Below, one piece after another: positions 11,631 through 23,137 of a DNA stretch of 64,000 bases. The translations under genes were made by a program, and so were the position numbers. Under the pieces are notes generated by a model. The model did no database searches, was not told the origin of the DNA, and saw nothing but the letters and a program-made list of their open reading frames with translations. Each line of letters opens with the position of its first letter. The first letter of the stretch is position 1. The stretch comes from Strongylocentrotus droebachiensis (taxonomy: Eukaryota > Echinodermata > Echinoidea > Camarodonta > Strongylocentrotidae): NCBI GenBank assembly GCA_035222895.1, contig JAVYIG010006377.1, positions 55,012 through 119,011 of the forward strand, in the 5' to 3' direction.

Positions 11631-12079
11631 TGGATGCAATTGATATCAATGTATACTAATCTACAGAAATGATGACTATTTCAAATGAACTTAAACTGTA
11701 TTAGATTCATTCAAATAATGGATTGATATTTGCTTGTTAGGATAAACAAACTTAACCTGAAGTGATTAATAAAGAATGCTATCAAGTCAGTTAGAATTAT
11801 CTGTCTTGTTTCCTTCATTTAGAAAAATATTCAATTCTTAGTATTGTGCATAATATGGAAAAGTTGTTCTCATGCAAGTGTAGGTAAGCTCCAGTTACAC
11901 AAGTATTGTTTTTTTCACACCTTTTTTTACTTTTATAGCTGTAATGGAGAGTCTTGTTATGACTGTTATGACTTGGGAGGTAAAATTTGAAAATAACAGT
12001 TATGAAAACTCAGAATAATTTGCTTCATTAGAGTAAAATGTTGAGAATGGAAACAGAGCCTTTATTTTGGGATGCTACT
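11631..12079. other. AT-rich unique DNA, nothing recognised
   Basis: No frame, RNA motif or repeat end is seen. GTAGGTAAGC at about 11881-11890 is a donor-like site without a partner. Confidence 0.45.
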
Positions 12080-12261
12080 GCTGATAAGCCATTGGACGTT
12101 GGCAAACAACAGCTGTCCAGCTGCACATACCGGGACTGGCGTTGGGTTATTAGCGACGCTGGTGAGCCCGCGAGTGTCACACCGTCACCGCACAGTCTAC
12201 CACGCAACCAGAGATTTGTGCACGAGGGATTCCGGGGGCGAGCAAGAGACGAGAAGAGAGA
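12080..12261. other. CpG-containing unique block
   Basis: About 180 bases with frequent CpG (GGACTGGCGTTGGG, GCGACGCTGGTGAGCCCGCG, CCGTCACCGC) in an AT-rich setting, followed by a short purine tract. Frames are open on both strands for about 60-80 residues but look like nothing known. It could be an exon, a regulatory element or a fragment of an old repeat. It resembles the CpG block at 5180-5400 in size and setting. Confidence 0.3.
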
Positions 12262-13789
12262 GGGAGAGAAAAGAGTAGAGAGATAGAAGAAGAGGTGACG
12301 GAGGAAATTGAATAATGTATTTTTTTTCTTTGGATAGTGTTTTTTGCTCCCTTAGGGCAGGTAATATTTTGTGGAGAAGATGATACAAAAAATTCGGGAA
12401 ATTTAGTTTCCAATCAATTTATATGAGATTGACAGAGAGTGGGGTAGTAGGGCATATTGATGGAATTTCTGTCTTTAGAGTATAAACTTCGCGCTCTCTC
12501 TCTCACTTGTGATTATTTGCACAAAATAAAAAGTGGTGGGGGTTAAGGAGTAAGTATCCGTATTGTAGTTGAAAGTGTTGCTAATCATTCAGTAAACTAT
12601 GAATGTTTGGTTGGCTTGGCTGACATTTTAATAAATGTTATTGAGCAAGATATGTTCAGTGTGTGTCTCAATCCTCATATATCTCTGATGAATACCCCTT
12701 TAACATTCAACACTGTGAGATACTCCCCCACATGTACGCATGTTGCGTGCCTCTCTATTTTTAATGTTATTTATAGAAATGGGGCCGTTGGAATTATCCC
12801 GTCGCTTTCAAGATGTGTATTCCCTGGAGTACCTCCTGTGTGATTGGAAGGAAAGAGGTAGTATTTCTCTCACACAATAATGAAGTTTCTTATTGATTTT
12901 AATATGTGTTATCAAAACAAATTTCTTTTTAAAGTCTTTTTTTAGCAGTTTTCTTGTTTCTAGTTTATTTAGGACAAGCTGTTCCGTTAGAGAAAAAAAA
13001 AAGAGGCACATAAAGGATTCCATTTATATGTAGTGGATACTACCCCTATTTAAGTGAGTTGCAAATGTCTGGATTAAAACAGTTCATCCATGGAGTAATC
13101 TTTATACTATTATGTGCATCATTAAAGAGTGAGTGGATGAAGAATTTATTTACATCAGAAATATGCAGTATGAATGAAAACTGAGAACTAGAAGGATGTG
13201 TGTGCTCATTGTGAAGAAAGGTTTTAGAATGACATTTTAGTCTTAAAAAATCCTGGTAATACATGTTCTTTCAAATTACCACAGGATACGATAAAGACAG
13301 TCTTGAAGTCGTTGTAAATATACTTTTGATATTTGAAAGTACCGAATGAGAGCATTGACTTTGTATAATTGTATCATTGTATTCATATTTTTTCTGGTTT
13401 CTACTAGATGAAATGTAAAAGAAGGTTATGTAATCAAGAATTCCTGTAAAATTCCTAAGAAAGCAGTAAGATTGATCTAAATGAATAGGATGCACAAGAC
13501 AAGAAGAAACGGAGGGAGGGAGGGAGTGTCATGCTGACTTTAATAGGTGATGATGATGATGATGTTTTCATTATCTAAACCCCAATAGGATAATATTTTT
13601 TTATTTATCGGTAGACAGCTTTTGTTGAACATACTAGGTTACCATCTAATGAAGATAGCATTTATTCATTTCTCTATTACTTGCTAGATTAAATGTGTGT
13701 ATACTTTATACTGAACAACAATGGAGATATGAAATGAATTTATGAAGCAATGTAAGCAGTAGTAATAAGTACATCCCTTATAGTCTCAG
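12262..13789. other. AT-rich unique DNA, nothing recognised
   Basis: Several 70-80 codon chance frames on both strands and a (GAT)5 run near 13546. No feature can be supported. Confidence 0.45.
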
Positions 13790-14105
13790 AGAGATAGAGA
13801 GGGGGTTGAGAGGGTAAAGGGGTTGAGAGGGGAGGGTGGTTGAGAGGGGAGGGATGGAGAAGAAGAGAAAGGAGTGAGGGAGGAGCAAAGGAATTAGCAG
13901 ACAGACAGGATGAAAATGGTGGAAAATTGTACAGCAATGTTAGCATTTGTAATAATGTCTTGCATTAAAATACTGTTGGGGAAAGAATGGTAGCAAAAGT
14001 GAGAGAGTGATAGAGAGAGAGAGAGAGAGAGAGAGGGGGAGAAGTGGAGGGAGAGAAGAGAGGGAGAGGGATGGAGAGAGAGAAAGAGAAAAAATAGAGA
14101 GAGAT

Positions 14106-14150
<45 letters not shown>
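13790..14150. repeat. Purine repeats: GGTTGAGAGGGG units then (GA)n
   Basis: At 13800-13860 a GGTTGAGAGG(G)-type unit is repeated about four times. After unique sequence, (GA)n with GGGA and AAAG interruptions fills 14000-14150. Frames across these tracts are artefacts. Confidence 0.8.
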
Positions 14151-14153
<3 letters not shown>

Positions 14154-16544
14154 GGGGATAAGTTGTGCCCTAATTTGTCTCTTGCCCAAAGCTGGGTGAA
14201 GAGAGACGACCCCCAGTCATGTTAAACTTTATCTTCAGCTCATCATGAGGTGGGTAGATCTTGTCTGTTGGCGATGCAAAGAGGTCAGTTTCAGTTAAGG
14301 TTTGACAGTGGCATGTGAAGCTAGGCTGGCAACCTGATATAATATTAAGTCCCTCAGCCCCAGACCAAGATTAGAGTAATCCTGGTTGCTCCTTGGGTAT
14401 ATTTCACGTACTCTTGTTGGTTTGATCACATGATCAGAAGTAGGGCATGGGATATATCCTCTTGATGTTTAAGAGTAGCCATTATTCCCCAAACTTGCTC
14501 TTCCCCTAATACCCCCTCTTACCCCACTCTTCACCTTTCGTCTCAATTCCACTATCCTTTTACTCCTCTTCACCGATATGACTGTCAAAGTCTAAGTGAA
14601 TGGCAGAAGAATGTCTTTGAGTGTTTCTTCACTATTGATATGTCATCATATTTTTTGCAAATTCAAGCCCTTGGTGGATTTACATGTTCAATTTGGGCTG
14701 GAATAATCGTTATCTTCATTGGTTTAGTCACATGACATGTGTCATGTGATATCTAATCTAAACTCTGTTGGGACAATCATCACCCAGATGTACTTGAACG
14801 TAGTCAGAAACAAGAATAAACCAAATGGTAAAAGATACCTCACATATTGATTTCTCCTCATGTAAGAGTGTTTGGTGGCTAAACCTATAATTTTGGAGAA
14901 AATTCCCAAACCTAGAGCCAAACTGAAGTGTCCTTGAATAAGATGTCAATTTCTATGACATCTATTTATTTGAGTTGTATGATTTTGCATCTACTTGCAT
15001 GTCCTTATAAAGTCACATGCATGTTTGTTGTTAGAAGAAGGTTAGGAGTTTTGGACTGCACCATCCATTTGTTGTAAATTGATAAGATAATTGTTAGGTG
15101 TTAATGAAATTATTCACTTGGGATAGCTGGTGGTCATTGACTCTTAATGATGGGAAGCTCAAATGAAAGCCCACACCCAATAGCTGCATCTGTGTATTTT
15201 GGAGTATTAATTGCTGGTGGGTGGGGAACTTCCCCTTGAAATTTTCTGTTGGCAAATTTAAATTTAAATTTCTCCAACCATTTAGGAATATTTAAAATGT
15301 GTGGATACTTTTTACGGGGTTAGCTTTTTAGATTCATTTCTTTTTGCTAATATTTGTGTGCATTTGTCTGGCACCTCTTTCAAATGTTCTATAGTCACGG
15401 CCTTATGTATGACTTATGTGATTATGCTGGTATTATGTGTTTTCAAGGACCGGCCAGTGGGAACTATCAGGTTATTATTGAATGACAAATTATTTCCTCA
15501 ATATAATATTTAGCAGCATATTTTTTATACAAATCTGTTGGGGGGGGGGGGAGGGACTACCCCCTTGCCATTTCTTCAAATACGCTTTGATATAAAGCAC
15601 TTCACATCATCAACATCAGAAAATTCCACCCACAGAGCAAGTAGTGAAATGCTAAATTCACAATTGAACACAAAAATCTCACTAGTTAGTGGAAATATGA
15701 TAGTAATTTAAAAATTGTACTTGAATTTTTTCCCTCTGATTTCCAAGATTTCTTGCCATGCAAAATTTACTAATAACACCCAAGATGAGTAGAACTGCCA
15801 TAAGACAAACTATTTGATTTATCCTATTTCCTTGAGTGTTGTTGTAGTTTAAAATCAGACCTAGGGTAATGCTGTCTACTCTTGCGTCTAGCACAGTGAC
15901 ACTGATAGATCTGAGCATGAGGAAAGTCCATCAGGATTTGAAGATGATCCTGGACAAAGGCCGGGTAAACAACCAGTTGTTTGTGAGCATGTCATTATCG
16001 TCTGGCATCTGTTGCCCATCCGTAATCCTAATTGTTTAGCATTCTATGAGATGATGAGTAGATTCCCAGGCCCCTTGAGATGGAGAGCTAGGATGGCATC
16101 AACACCAGCACACCAGAGAGGATGTCATCTGCATCATCATTCCACACAGTCTTGCATCATCATTGCACTCCTGGGATGGTGGCAGGCAAGAAACCTCTCC
16201 AGAAGGGAAAGTACTTTGTGAACTATGTAGTGCATCTTCAAGTTAAAGGAATATACATGCCTGTGTATGTATCCCATGATACGGCAGCTAATCACATGAA
16301 TTGGAGTCTCTGATTTGAGATAAGATGAGGAATGTTCTGATTGAGAATCTCATTTTGTAACTAGAGGTATTGGCAATGTATCATTCAGCTTCTTTAGAAT
16401 GTCAACGATTTCACATTCACATTGCCTGGTATTTCAAATATGTTGTTCCCATCTGTGACTCTGTACATCACTACCAATGAGTTCCAAGCTCCCCTCCCCT
16501 TCTCCCTGAATCAACTATACTCAGAAATAGATATCCATCTTTTT
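14151..16544. other. Unique DNA, nothing recognised
   Basis: No gene, RNA or TE structure is seen in 2.4 kb. A G run occurs at 15540-15552. Short frames at 14758-14949, 15682-15918 and 16012-16313 have no identifiable features. Confidence 0.45.
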
Positions 16545-16582
16545 TTCCGAGTGGTTGGATTTCTGGACTAGGCGTTCAAAGC
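16545..16582 (+). other. tRNA-like A-box fragment
   Basis: CCGAGTGGTTGGATTTCTGG followed by ACTAGGCGTTCAAAGC resembles the D-arm and anticodon-arm region of Ser/Leu-type tRNAs. No B box follows within 100 bases, so it is at best a broken SINE head or tRNA pseudogene. Confidence 0.25.
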
Positions 16583-16967
16583 ATTTTTTTTATTTGTGCT
16601 GCATCTCTCTACCCTGGTGTATTTAACAATATTCCTGTTTGAATTAGCATACCCATGTGCAACTTGACAATAGAGACTGGCTAGAAGGCTACCCAGGGAG
16701 TGGAGAATGTGGTATTTTACCCTGATAGATCAGATGACTTAGTATTAAAAAATGATTAAGAATGATTAGAAACCTTCTCAAAATGAAAAACACTATAACA
16801 AGGAATTAATCAGTTTGTATTAAAGTATTTAATGTACCTACATGTATATTAAAAAGACAGATGCGTTGAACAGGTGTAGATTTTCTCAATGCAATGAAAC
16901 ATGATGAATGATGAACAGACCTGCTGCCTTTTTGATGGAGAACAAACTCACAATCCGGACCATGATC

Positions 16968-17048
16968 CATCTGCAGAGAGCCAGAAGGGCATTAACTCAT
17001 ATTATCATTGTATACCGAGGTACTGCCCTTTTGGTTCTTAACAGATGA
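16968..17048. repeat. Palindromic hairpin repeat, copy 1
   Basis: The left arm CATCTGCAGAGAGCCAGA, continuing AGGGCA, pairs with the right arm TGCCCTTTTGGTTCTTAA, continuing CAGATG. That is 24 bp with a few mismatches around a spacer of about 33 bp. This is the best full-length member of a dispersed family also seen at 18977, 22704, 23050, 23799, 25665, 47906, 51591 and 51901. No coding. It looks like a very short MITE or foldback element whose transcript would form one hairpin. Confidence 0.7.
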
Positions 17049-18088
17049 TGTGATGTTATCCCAGAACCTCACGAAGAGGATTAACATTCAACATCATTAT
17101 TACCAATCACAAGAACAGTTGCCATGTTTCGTCATTCAAACATTCCTCTTTATCACGAATGTTTGATGGGGTTCAAGGATACATCCTAGTCGAGAACCAT
17201 TTGACATGCCAATCACCCAAAAGAATATTGTTCGTACGATTCCATGCCTTTCTTGCACTCGGTAGATCATACATGTATGTTCATTTGGTTTAAGTTTTAA
17301 CCAACCATTCACATGTGTTCTTATCTTAGTGTTGCTTTCAACTGAAGATAAAATAGTGCTCAGTGCTAATGTGTTTTAATGTGAAAACGTGATATCTTAT
17401 CGCAATAGGTTTTACTGAAAGATTTTGGAATTTCAATGATGATGCTGTCTTATGAAGATGTTAACATTGTGAGTTGCCATATGAATGTGAAGATAACTTA
17501 TGGAATAATATTGTAAATGTGTTTAGTTCTGTGAGAAGCAAAAGGTTTGCTATATATATATATGTGTTTTGTGAGCTGTTTTTAGAACACAGAGTTATGT
17601 GAATATTTAGATTTGTTTTACTGTGTCTGTTGTGAGTTATTGGATGTGAAGTTGTATATTAAAGGTGCTTTTCAACATTTTCACATGTTACAAACCTATT
17701 TGGATTATTTATGCATTTTTCTTATAGACCTAGAGTGAAACAAACCCCCTTGCAATGTTTGAGAATAAAGATCAGCCTTTTAATAATGATTATCTATTTA
17801 CAGAAAGAATGATAAGAATCCTGTGAAACACACATTCTCTTGATTTCTAGCAATTTTCTGAGATAATTTTAGAGGAATGATCTTTAGAAGTCTATGTTCA
17901 AGATGATGATATCAGAAATTATTCCGCTCATGTTGTAGATGATGTCATACATGCATGATAGACCTGCTTTCATGGCAGTCAGTAGAACGGTGCAATAGTT
18001 AAATTGTTATTTATTTATTTTTTTGAGATAATAATAATATCAAGAAAAGAATAAAGAGCCACTCCCGCTACCCATCCTCTCCATACGC
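17049..18088. other. AT-rich unique DNA, nothing recognised
   Basis: One kilobase without frames, RNA motifs or repeat ends. It was specifically checked for histone coding sequence upstream of the 18.1 kb hairpins, and none was found. Confidence 0.5.
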
Positions 18089-18189
18089 TATAGTTCTCCT
18101 TAGAACTATAAGCTAAGAAAGATAACCAACAGTCCTTTTCAGGACTAACAAACCCTCAAGAAAGATTACCGAGAGTCCTTTTCAGGACT
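18089..18189 (+). terminator. Orphan tandem array of histone-type mRNA 3' hairpins
   Basis: Positions 18131-18146 read AGTCCTTTTCAGGACT: a perfect 6-bp stem with a TTTC loop, preceded by CCAAC and followed by AACAAA, then CAAGAAAGA at 18157-18165. Replication-dependent histone mRNAs end in a 6-bp stem with a 4-nt loop, followed about 10 nt later by a purine-rich downstream element that pairs with U7 snRNA. CAAGAAAGA is the classical sea-urchin form. The same 16-nt hairpin recurs at 18174-18189. A diverged one, TATAGTTCT-CCTT-AGAACTATA, lies at 18089-18110 followed by TAAGAAAGATAACC, giving spacings of about 39 and 43 bp. No histone frame is visible upstream or downstream on either strand. A relic of a dispersed histone gene (orphon) or an independent hairpin repeat are the alternatives. 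Confidence 0.6.
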
Positions 18190-18976
18190 CCTCAATCCTC
18201 CCTCTCTTTCACATGGTGCACCCGCAAGCCTACTGTATAAGAATAAAGATGTCAAACAAAAATTATTAAATTTAACTTTAATCATAAACTGGAAGTGAAT
18301 TTGTACTATTTATTTGTGAAAACAGGGTATGATGATGATACTCATGTGCAATCATGCCACATACATTCATGACTGGTATTCACATTATCATCTGACCTAC
18401 TCCTTGGTTCTTAATGAACACATGGAATGGATACTATGTTTGATAAGGCCTTCCAAGACATGACAAACATTATACCACACATACCATGTATGTATATGAA
18501 GTCAGTCAACATCAATCTTCTTTTCCTTTATCAAAGACTCCCCCAACTAATCCTTCCTCGACTAATCCTTCCCTTGATCTTCACGGAAATCAGCAAGACA
18601 AGCTCAAGATGTGTATGTACATTGAGAGAAGTTAAGTAATGTCAGCCATCTTGTTAAACAAATTACAGAGTTTCTATTTTACTAAATTTGGAACTCCAAG
18701 AATGATTAAAATTGTTCTTTATCCATTTAAGTTTAATCTTTTTAAATATTATAAATATCATCCTTTGAAGAGCTAAAAATGATGAGACATAACAATGATT
18801 AGATATAAAACTCGAGGAACTATATTATAGAGTGCCACAATTTTTAAATCCAATTGGTGTTGCCCTCAGATTCAAGTCAACGGAATGGGAAATTATAATT
18901 CCTTTGAACTGCATGTTAAAATCATGTGCATGTATATCCTCTGAATGGTGTTTGGTTGTGATGCATTTTCATATTG
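18190..18976. other. Unique DNA, nothing recognised
   Basis: The short frame at 18427-18639 has no distinguishing features. No other structure is seen. Confidence 0.45.
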
Positions 18977-19050
18977 CCTCCTGAGAATGGGAGAGTCGTT
19001 AACTCTGGTCATTTTACAGAGAGTTAACGCCCTTCTAGCGGTCAGCAGAC
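18977..19050. repeat. Palindromic hairpin repeat, copy 2 (diverged)
   Basis: The left arm CCTCCTGAGAATGGGAGAGT continues CGTTAACTCT. The right arm AGAGTTAACGCCCTTCTAGC continues GGTCAGCAGAC. The inner bases CGTTAACTCT/AGAGTTAACG pair perfectly. The outer family motif (AGCCAGAAGGGC) is more decayed on the left. Confidence 0.55.
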
Positions 19051-19254
19051 AATATTATTCATGCATCTTTATATGATGAAGGTGAGTGATGTGGCTGAAT
19101 TCCCAGGTGCTTCTCGCCCGTGTGGTACCTAGAATATGATACCTCATAAGCCTTAATGTCCCCATCACCAAGCTAGCCGCACCTGTGACCAACATTATCT
19201 AATGAATTGGATATCTCTACCTTGCACCTGCTCCTAACGTCTAAAGACAATAAT

Positions 19255-19388
19255 ACCTCTCCCCTTCTCCCCCCCCCCCTCTCTCTCTCTCTCTCCCTCT
19301 CCCTTTTTCTCTAAATCTCCCTCTTTCTCTTCCCTCTCTATCTCCCCCTTCCCCCCCCCCCCTCTCTCCCTCTCCCCCCCCCCCCTCT

Positions 19389-19425
<37 letters not shown>

Positions 19426-19500
19426 ATCTCTTGCTCTTTTTCGCCCCCCCCCCCCTCCGTCCTCTCTCTCTCTGTCTCTTTCTACCACTATCTCTATTTC
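19255..19500. repeat. (CT)n with oligo-C runs
   Basis: Alternating CT dinucleotides and C runs of 9-12 on the plus strand, ending near 19500. The minus-strand Arg/Glu/Gly frame across it is an artefact. Confidence 0.9.
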
Positions 19501-20339
19501 CATCCCTCAATCTGTTGTATCCCATTATCTTGTTTTATTCTGCCTCTGTCACCTCTTTCTCTTTTATAAATGCCTTTCACTGTCAGCCTTCTCTCATATA
19601 TGTATTCATTGTCTGTATCAAAATTTATATTTCAAACAATATGTCTCTATCTATTCTACTATCTGTCTTTGGCTCAGAATACCTTTCTCGCTTGTTGTTC
19701 TGTATTCTGTGGTTTACTTTTAATTCTTTGCTTAGACATCGCAATGAAGTATAACTTTTTTTAATGGATATTATTGTTTTTTGTCTCAAGCTGTCACAAA
19801 TTTACCAATAACCAGACATTTTTGTCATGTTTATTTGAAGGAATTTTGGCAGAAAACTAAAATAGAAGTTCATAGATTTTCAAATTGGAGTATTTCTTCT
19901 GCCTACATAAATCTTGCAATGCATCTTTTGTGCTGTCAATGTGTTAATCTTCTCTCTGTCTTCATCTCTCTTTCTCTCAGTTGTACTATTCCATGAAGAC
20001 AAGAAGAACAGTTGAGGTCAGGAATAAGGATGCAAACTAAAGAGATTTGATGAAATGAAAGTGTCTTGGCTCTTCAATTGTCTGTGGTAAGCACCTGAAG
20101 GGTTGAATGTAGACTAGTTATTGAATTGCTTGTATGAAACTAGGTTAGACAAATTTCGAACTAGTATTTAGAAACGGTCAGTTGTTTCATATGTTTAATG
20201 CTGGTACAGAATAATAAGGGAAGGGGGGGGGGGTGGACATTAAGAAAATATTAGTGTCTTTTTACAAAGAGGCCTTAGATTTGATATTTTTTAGGGAAAA
20301 TATTACAGTATATATTTCAAGATAAATGGGAGATTTGTA
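19501..20339. other. Unique DNA with a strong but unpaired splice-acceptor-like site
   Basis: A pyrimidine-rich run ending TTTCTCTCAG at 19980 looks like a 3' splice site, and TGTGGTAAGC near 20086-20095 like a 5' splice site. The roughly 110 bases between them are stopped in all frames after at most 19 codons, so a coding exon is unlikely. A G run is at 20224-20234. Confidence 0.3.
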
Positions 20340-20422
20340 AAAAAAGACAATGAAAAGAAAAAGAAAAGGATGACAAGAAAGAGGCACAAAGAGAAAAGAT
20401 AGAAAGATCGAGTAAGAGCAAG

Positions 20423-20453
<31 letters not shown>

Positions 20454-20600
20454 GGTGGGTGGAAAGAAGAAGACTAAAGAGAAAAGAATAACAGAGAAAG
20501 GAAGAAGCAGGGTAAAGAGAGATAATGATATATTGAGAGGATGTGTGGGGAGAGATGATAAAAGAAAAGGAGAAAGAAGAGAGAGGGAGAGAGAGAAACA
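20340..20600. repeat. Purine-rich degenerate tract
   Basis: A/G-rich on the plus strand, with a (GA)n core at about 20424-20452. The 119-codon minus-strand Ser/Leu/Phe frame here is a composition artefact. Confidence 0.7.
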
Positions 20601-20686
20601 GTGAGAAAACTGATCAGGCACATCTGGGGTTTGGTCTATTAATCAGGCAATGCTATTATGAAAACCAGGTGGGGCCTTCGAGATAT

Positions 20687-20700
20687 ATCACCATGGTAAC
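20687..20700 (+). promoter_or_regulatory. RFX X-box-like motif
   Basis: ATCACCATGGTAAC matches the RFX X-box consensus (GTNRCC-AT-RGYAAC) except at the first base. The surrounding 20640-20780 is non-repetitive and includes AACCAGGTGGGGCC. RFX factors control ciliary genes in animals. Function here is not shown, and a single 14-mer match is weak evidence. Confidence 0.25.
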
Positions 20701-21316
20701 CCGATGCTGACCCAAAGCGATGGCTCTTCATGAAACATTGGCAAAGAGGAGAGCCTGGAAGCAGGGTGAAGAAACAAGAATGGGGACACGATGGGGAGAT
20801 GAAGATTGGGAGAAAGAGACAACTTTTTAATAAGATTGAAACAAAATCTACCTTGAGGCGGTAGGGGATATTGTATATTTCAGGTCAGATTGTAGTGAAA
20901 GGAATATGTGCCAGGGTCCTGTCCTCATTTCCTGGGCCAAATGGATGAAACAAATTTATTGTTTGGACTGTGATCATATTCCTTAAAAATATTATTATAG
21001 TTATTAATTTCTGTAAACTTGAATTACAACAATCGAATTCAATTTCAAGTTTTCCTAGGTTGTATTAAAGAGATCATAGTTTGAGGTGCAAGTAAAAAGA
21101 TCATTTGTAATTATAATTGACAATAAATTGAGTGTGATATGAATTACATATCAATATCTTTTACTTATAAGTTTATTTTAGTGTATCATTTTAGATATGC
21201 AAATTTAGTTTATGAGCAGATGCCATCAGTAACACACATCTCTTTGTGTTTAGTTTTGCATAAAACGATGGTTTGTTAATCTGGAAATAAATTTTCTTTT
21301 CTACTTTTTGCTTTAG
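20701..21316. other. AT-rich unique DNA, nothing recognised
   Basis: No repeat boundary or RNA motif is seen. It would be intronic if the adjacent exon candidate is real. Confidence 0.4.
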
Positions 21317-21365
21317 ATTTGTGAATTTGATCCAGAGGTGGAAAGGACACATATCTGAGTGCAAG
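21317..21365 (+). CDS. Candidate internal coding exon, unknown protein
   Basis: A good 3' splice site (TTTTCTACTTTTTGCTTTAG, ending 21316) and 5' splice site (CAAG then GTAAGATA, from 21366) bound 49 bases. One reading is fully open: after one base completing a split codon, 16 codons read FVNLIQRWKGHISECK, ending on a codon boundary. I recognise no protein family. The exon is small and chance pairs like this occur in introns and intergenic DNA, so this is a lead, not a call. A segment at 25929-25994 starts in a compatible phase. A 103-codon frame on the opposite strand over the same bases lacks splice support. Confidence 0.22.
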
Positions 21366-21659
21366 GTAAGATATAACCAAAATTGTATATTGTGTGCTGT
21401 GTGCTGTACATGAAGAGATTTCACCCAAATCATTTGACATAGATTTAAAGATGCATAGTAGTGGGCTCTCATGGGGAATTCAACTCCATTAGGTGTTGTC
21501 AATCACCAGGATTAGCCTTCAGTTTCATCAGATGTGTCCGATGAAAAACGGCCAATATGAATGGTACGTACAGAGGAGAAATAGCCGATAGAAAGAAAAG
21601 AAATAGACGATAAAATTCTCCTGCTCAAAATGGTCAAAGGTTATCTTGTTCCGGCTAAA

Positions 21660-22290
21660 GCTAGTGTACGCGTGCTTTTTCGGAATTAGGTAGGTAACTA
21701 GCTAGCTACTAGCCTTTAAACAAGGCCACTTGTCTGATAGACGCCGAGCGACTAAAATGAGACTAATCGCGAAAACCCAAGTGAACGAGAGAGCGAGAAG
21801 CCCTTCCTAGTGGCCTTTATCAATCTGATTTGGATTTCTTATGTTAACCCTTGTTTCCGACTGGAATTCTCTACCGAAATAGTAGCGTCAAATCAGCGAA
21901 CGTATCCTCGCGCGACGTCAGCATATAGTATCCATCACACACACACACACACAGTAAACTCTACGTAGTGCGAACATGGACCTACATGCTATGAACTACT
22001 ACATACGTGCTTAGACCACTGACCTCTACATGGAACAAATCACGAACGAAGCCAACTGGGAGATCGCCGTTCTGATTGGTCAATAAATCCAAAGTAGGCG
22101 TATTGGCATGCTAATATGTATCTATGAATAATTCATGCGGAGCAGTGAAACCCACTTTCCAAAAGGCCTCGTGACATTCGTCACTCGGTCACGCGTTCAC
22201 TCCCGGTATCTAGACTCATCTCAGCCGCTTAGCTAGAGTCACGAGGCCTTGTCAAAAGGCTAGCTAGCTACCTGCGCACTGCACTATCTG
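21660..22290. mobile_element. Long imperfect inverted-repeat element
   Basis: The left arm (about 21690-21800) contains CTAGCTAGCTACTAGCC, then TTTAAACAAGGCC, then ATGAGACTA and AAGTGAACGAGAGAG. The right arm, read in reverse complement from about 22275, gives GTAGCTAGCTAGCCTT, TTGACAAGGCC, ATGAGTCTA and GAGTGAACGCGTGACC, in the same order. That is about 110 bp of diverged inverted repeat. Similarity may extend outward to 21660 and 22290. The centre holds a (CA)n tract at 21938-21953 and ATTGG and ATGCTAAT motifs near 22075-22115. The segment is CpG-rich and has no coding frame. A foldback-type DNA transposon is the simplest reading. A CpG-rich regulatory region is the alternative. Confidence 0.45.
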
Positions 22291-22703
22291 CAGAATCCAA
22301 AATCAAAGTGCGCCAGCAGCTAACAAGCGATTGCGCAATAATTCTTCACTTCCGGCCAGGGCTCACAACAGCAAATAAATTTCAATGGCATATGTGGGAA
22401 AGTGGCGGTTCCACCTTAGTTTACATAAGTGAAATTCTATCAGTATTTTCATCGGTGTGACTCCGACAAAAGGACTATGAAAGGGGTATAATGCTTTGCA
22501 TTTTCCACCAATTGCCCAATATGGAAAAGTCATTATCTGACATTTCCCTTACCTAGAGACTAGACTCTGCTGAGAGACTGAGGGGTATTTCTTGATGGGA
22601 CTAGGGGTTTACTGTATGCAGACTTGTACACCCATTAATGGTATTTCAACCAAGTCTGGTGTCAGCGAATTATGACCTACTGCAAATAGAAACCAGGGAG
22701 GTC

Positions 22704-22772
22704 TCATCTTCCTGTAGAAACTGACTACTGCCTCCCTTTAATGCCCTTCTGGCTATCAGCAGACTGTATAAT
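22704..22772. repeat. Palindromic hairpin repeat, copy 3 (one good arm)
   Basis: The right arm TTTAATGCCCTTCTGGCTAT continues CAGCAGAC (22737-22765), matching the family. The left arm from CATCTTCCTG (22704) is weak. Confidence 0.45.
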
Positions 22773-23049
22773 GTCATATAGTTAGAGGTTGTTGCTGTAA
22801 GCAGTGAGCTATTGTCCCACACCATGAGAGGAATATTAATATTCTATTCCCAACTTACATTATCTCAGTGTTTATGGAAAGTATTCATTAAATTCTTGAA
22901 TTAACCAATTTAGTTTGGAATAACACCTGTGTCCTGCATCTCAAAGCAGTTATTTTGTACCATTAGCCCAAGCTGAAAAGGGGTTTATCTATGCAAAGTC
23001 TGAAAATGAGGAGGCACAGGTCCAAAAAGCGGATTCCATTTCCTGCCAT

Positions 23050-23137
23050 ATCATCTTTTAAGATCAAGAAGGGCATTAACTTGTATACACTTTCACAGAT
23101 TTTATGCCTTCATGCCTTTGGCTAACAACAGATGATG
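23050..23137. repeat. Palindromic hairpin repeat, copy 4
   Basis: The left arm ATCATCTTTTAAGATCAAGA continues AGGGCATTAAC. The right arm CATGCCTTTGGCTAACAACA continues GATGATG. Both ends carry the ATCATCT/AGATGAT family terminus. Confidence 0.6.

Noticed and set aside
16012-16313. Overlapping frames with His/Arg-rich peptides
   Set aside because: No recognisable family, splice sites or conserved motif pattern.
21191-21502. 103-codon minus-strand frame
   Set aside because: No features and no splice or promoter context. It overlaps a better-supported plus-strand exon candidate.
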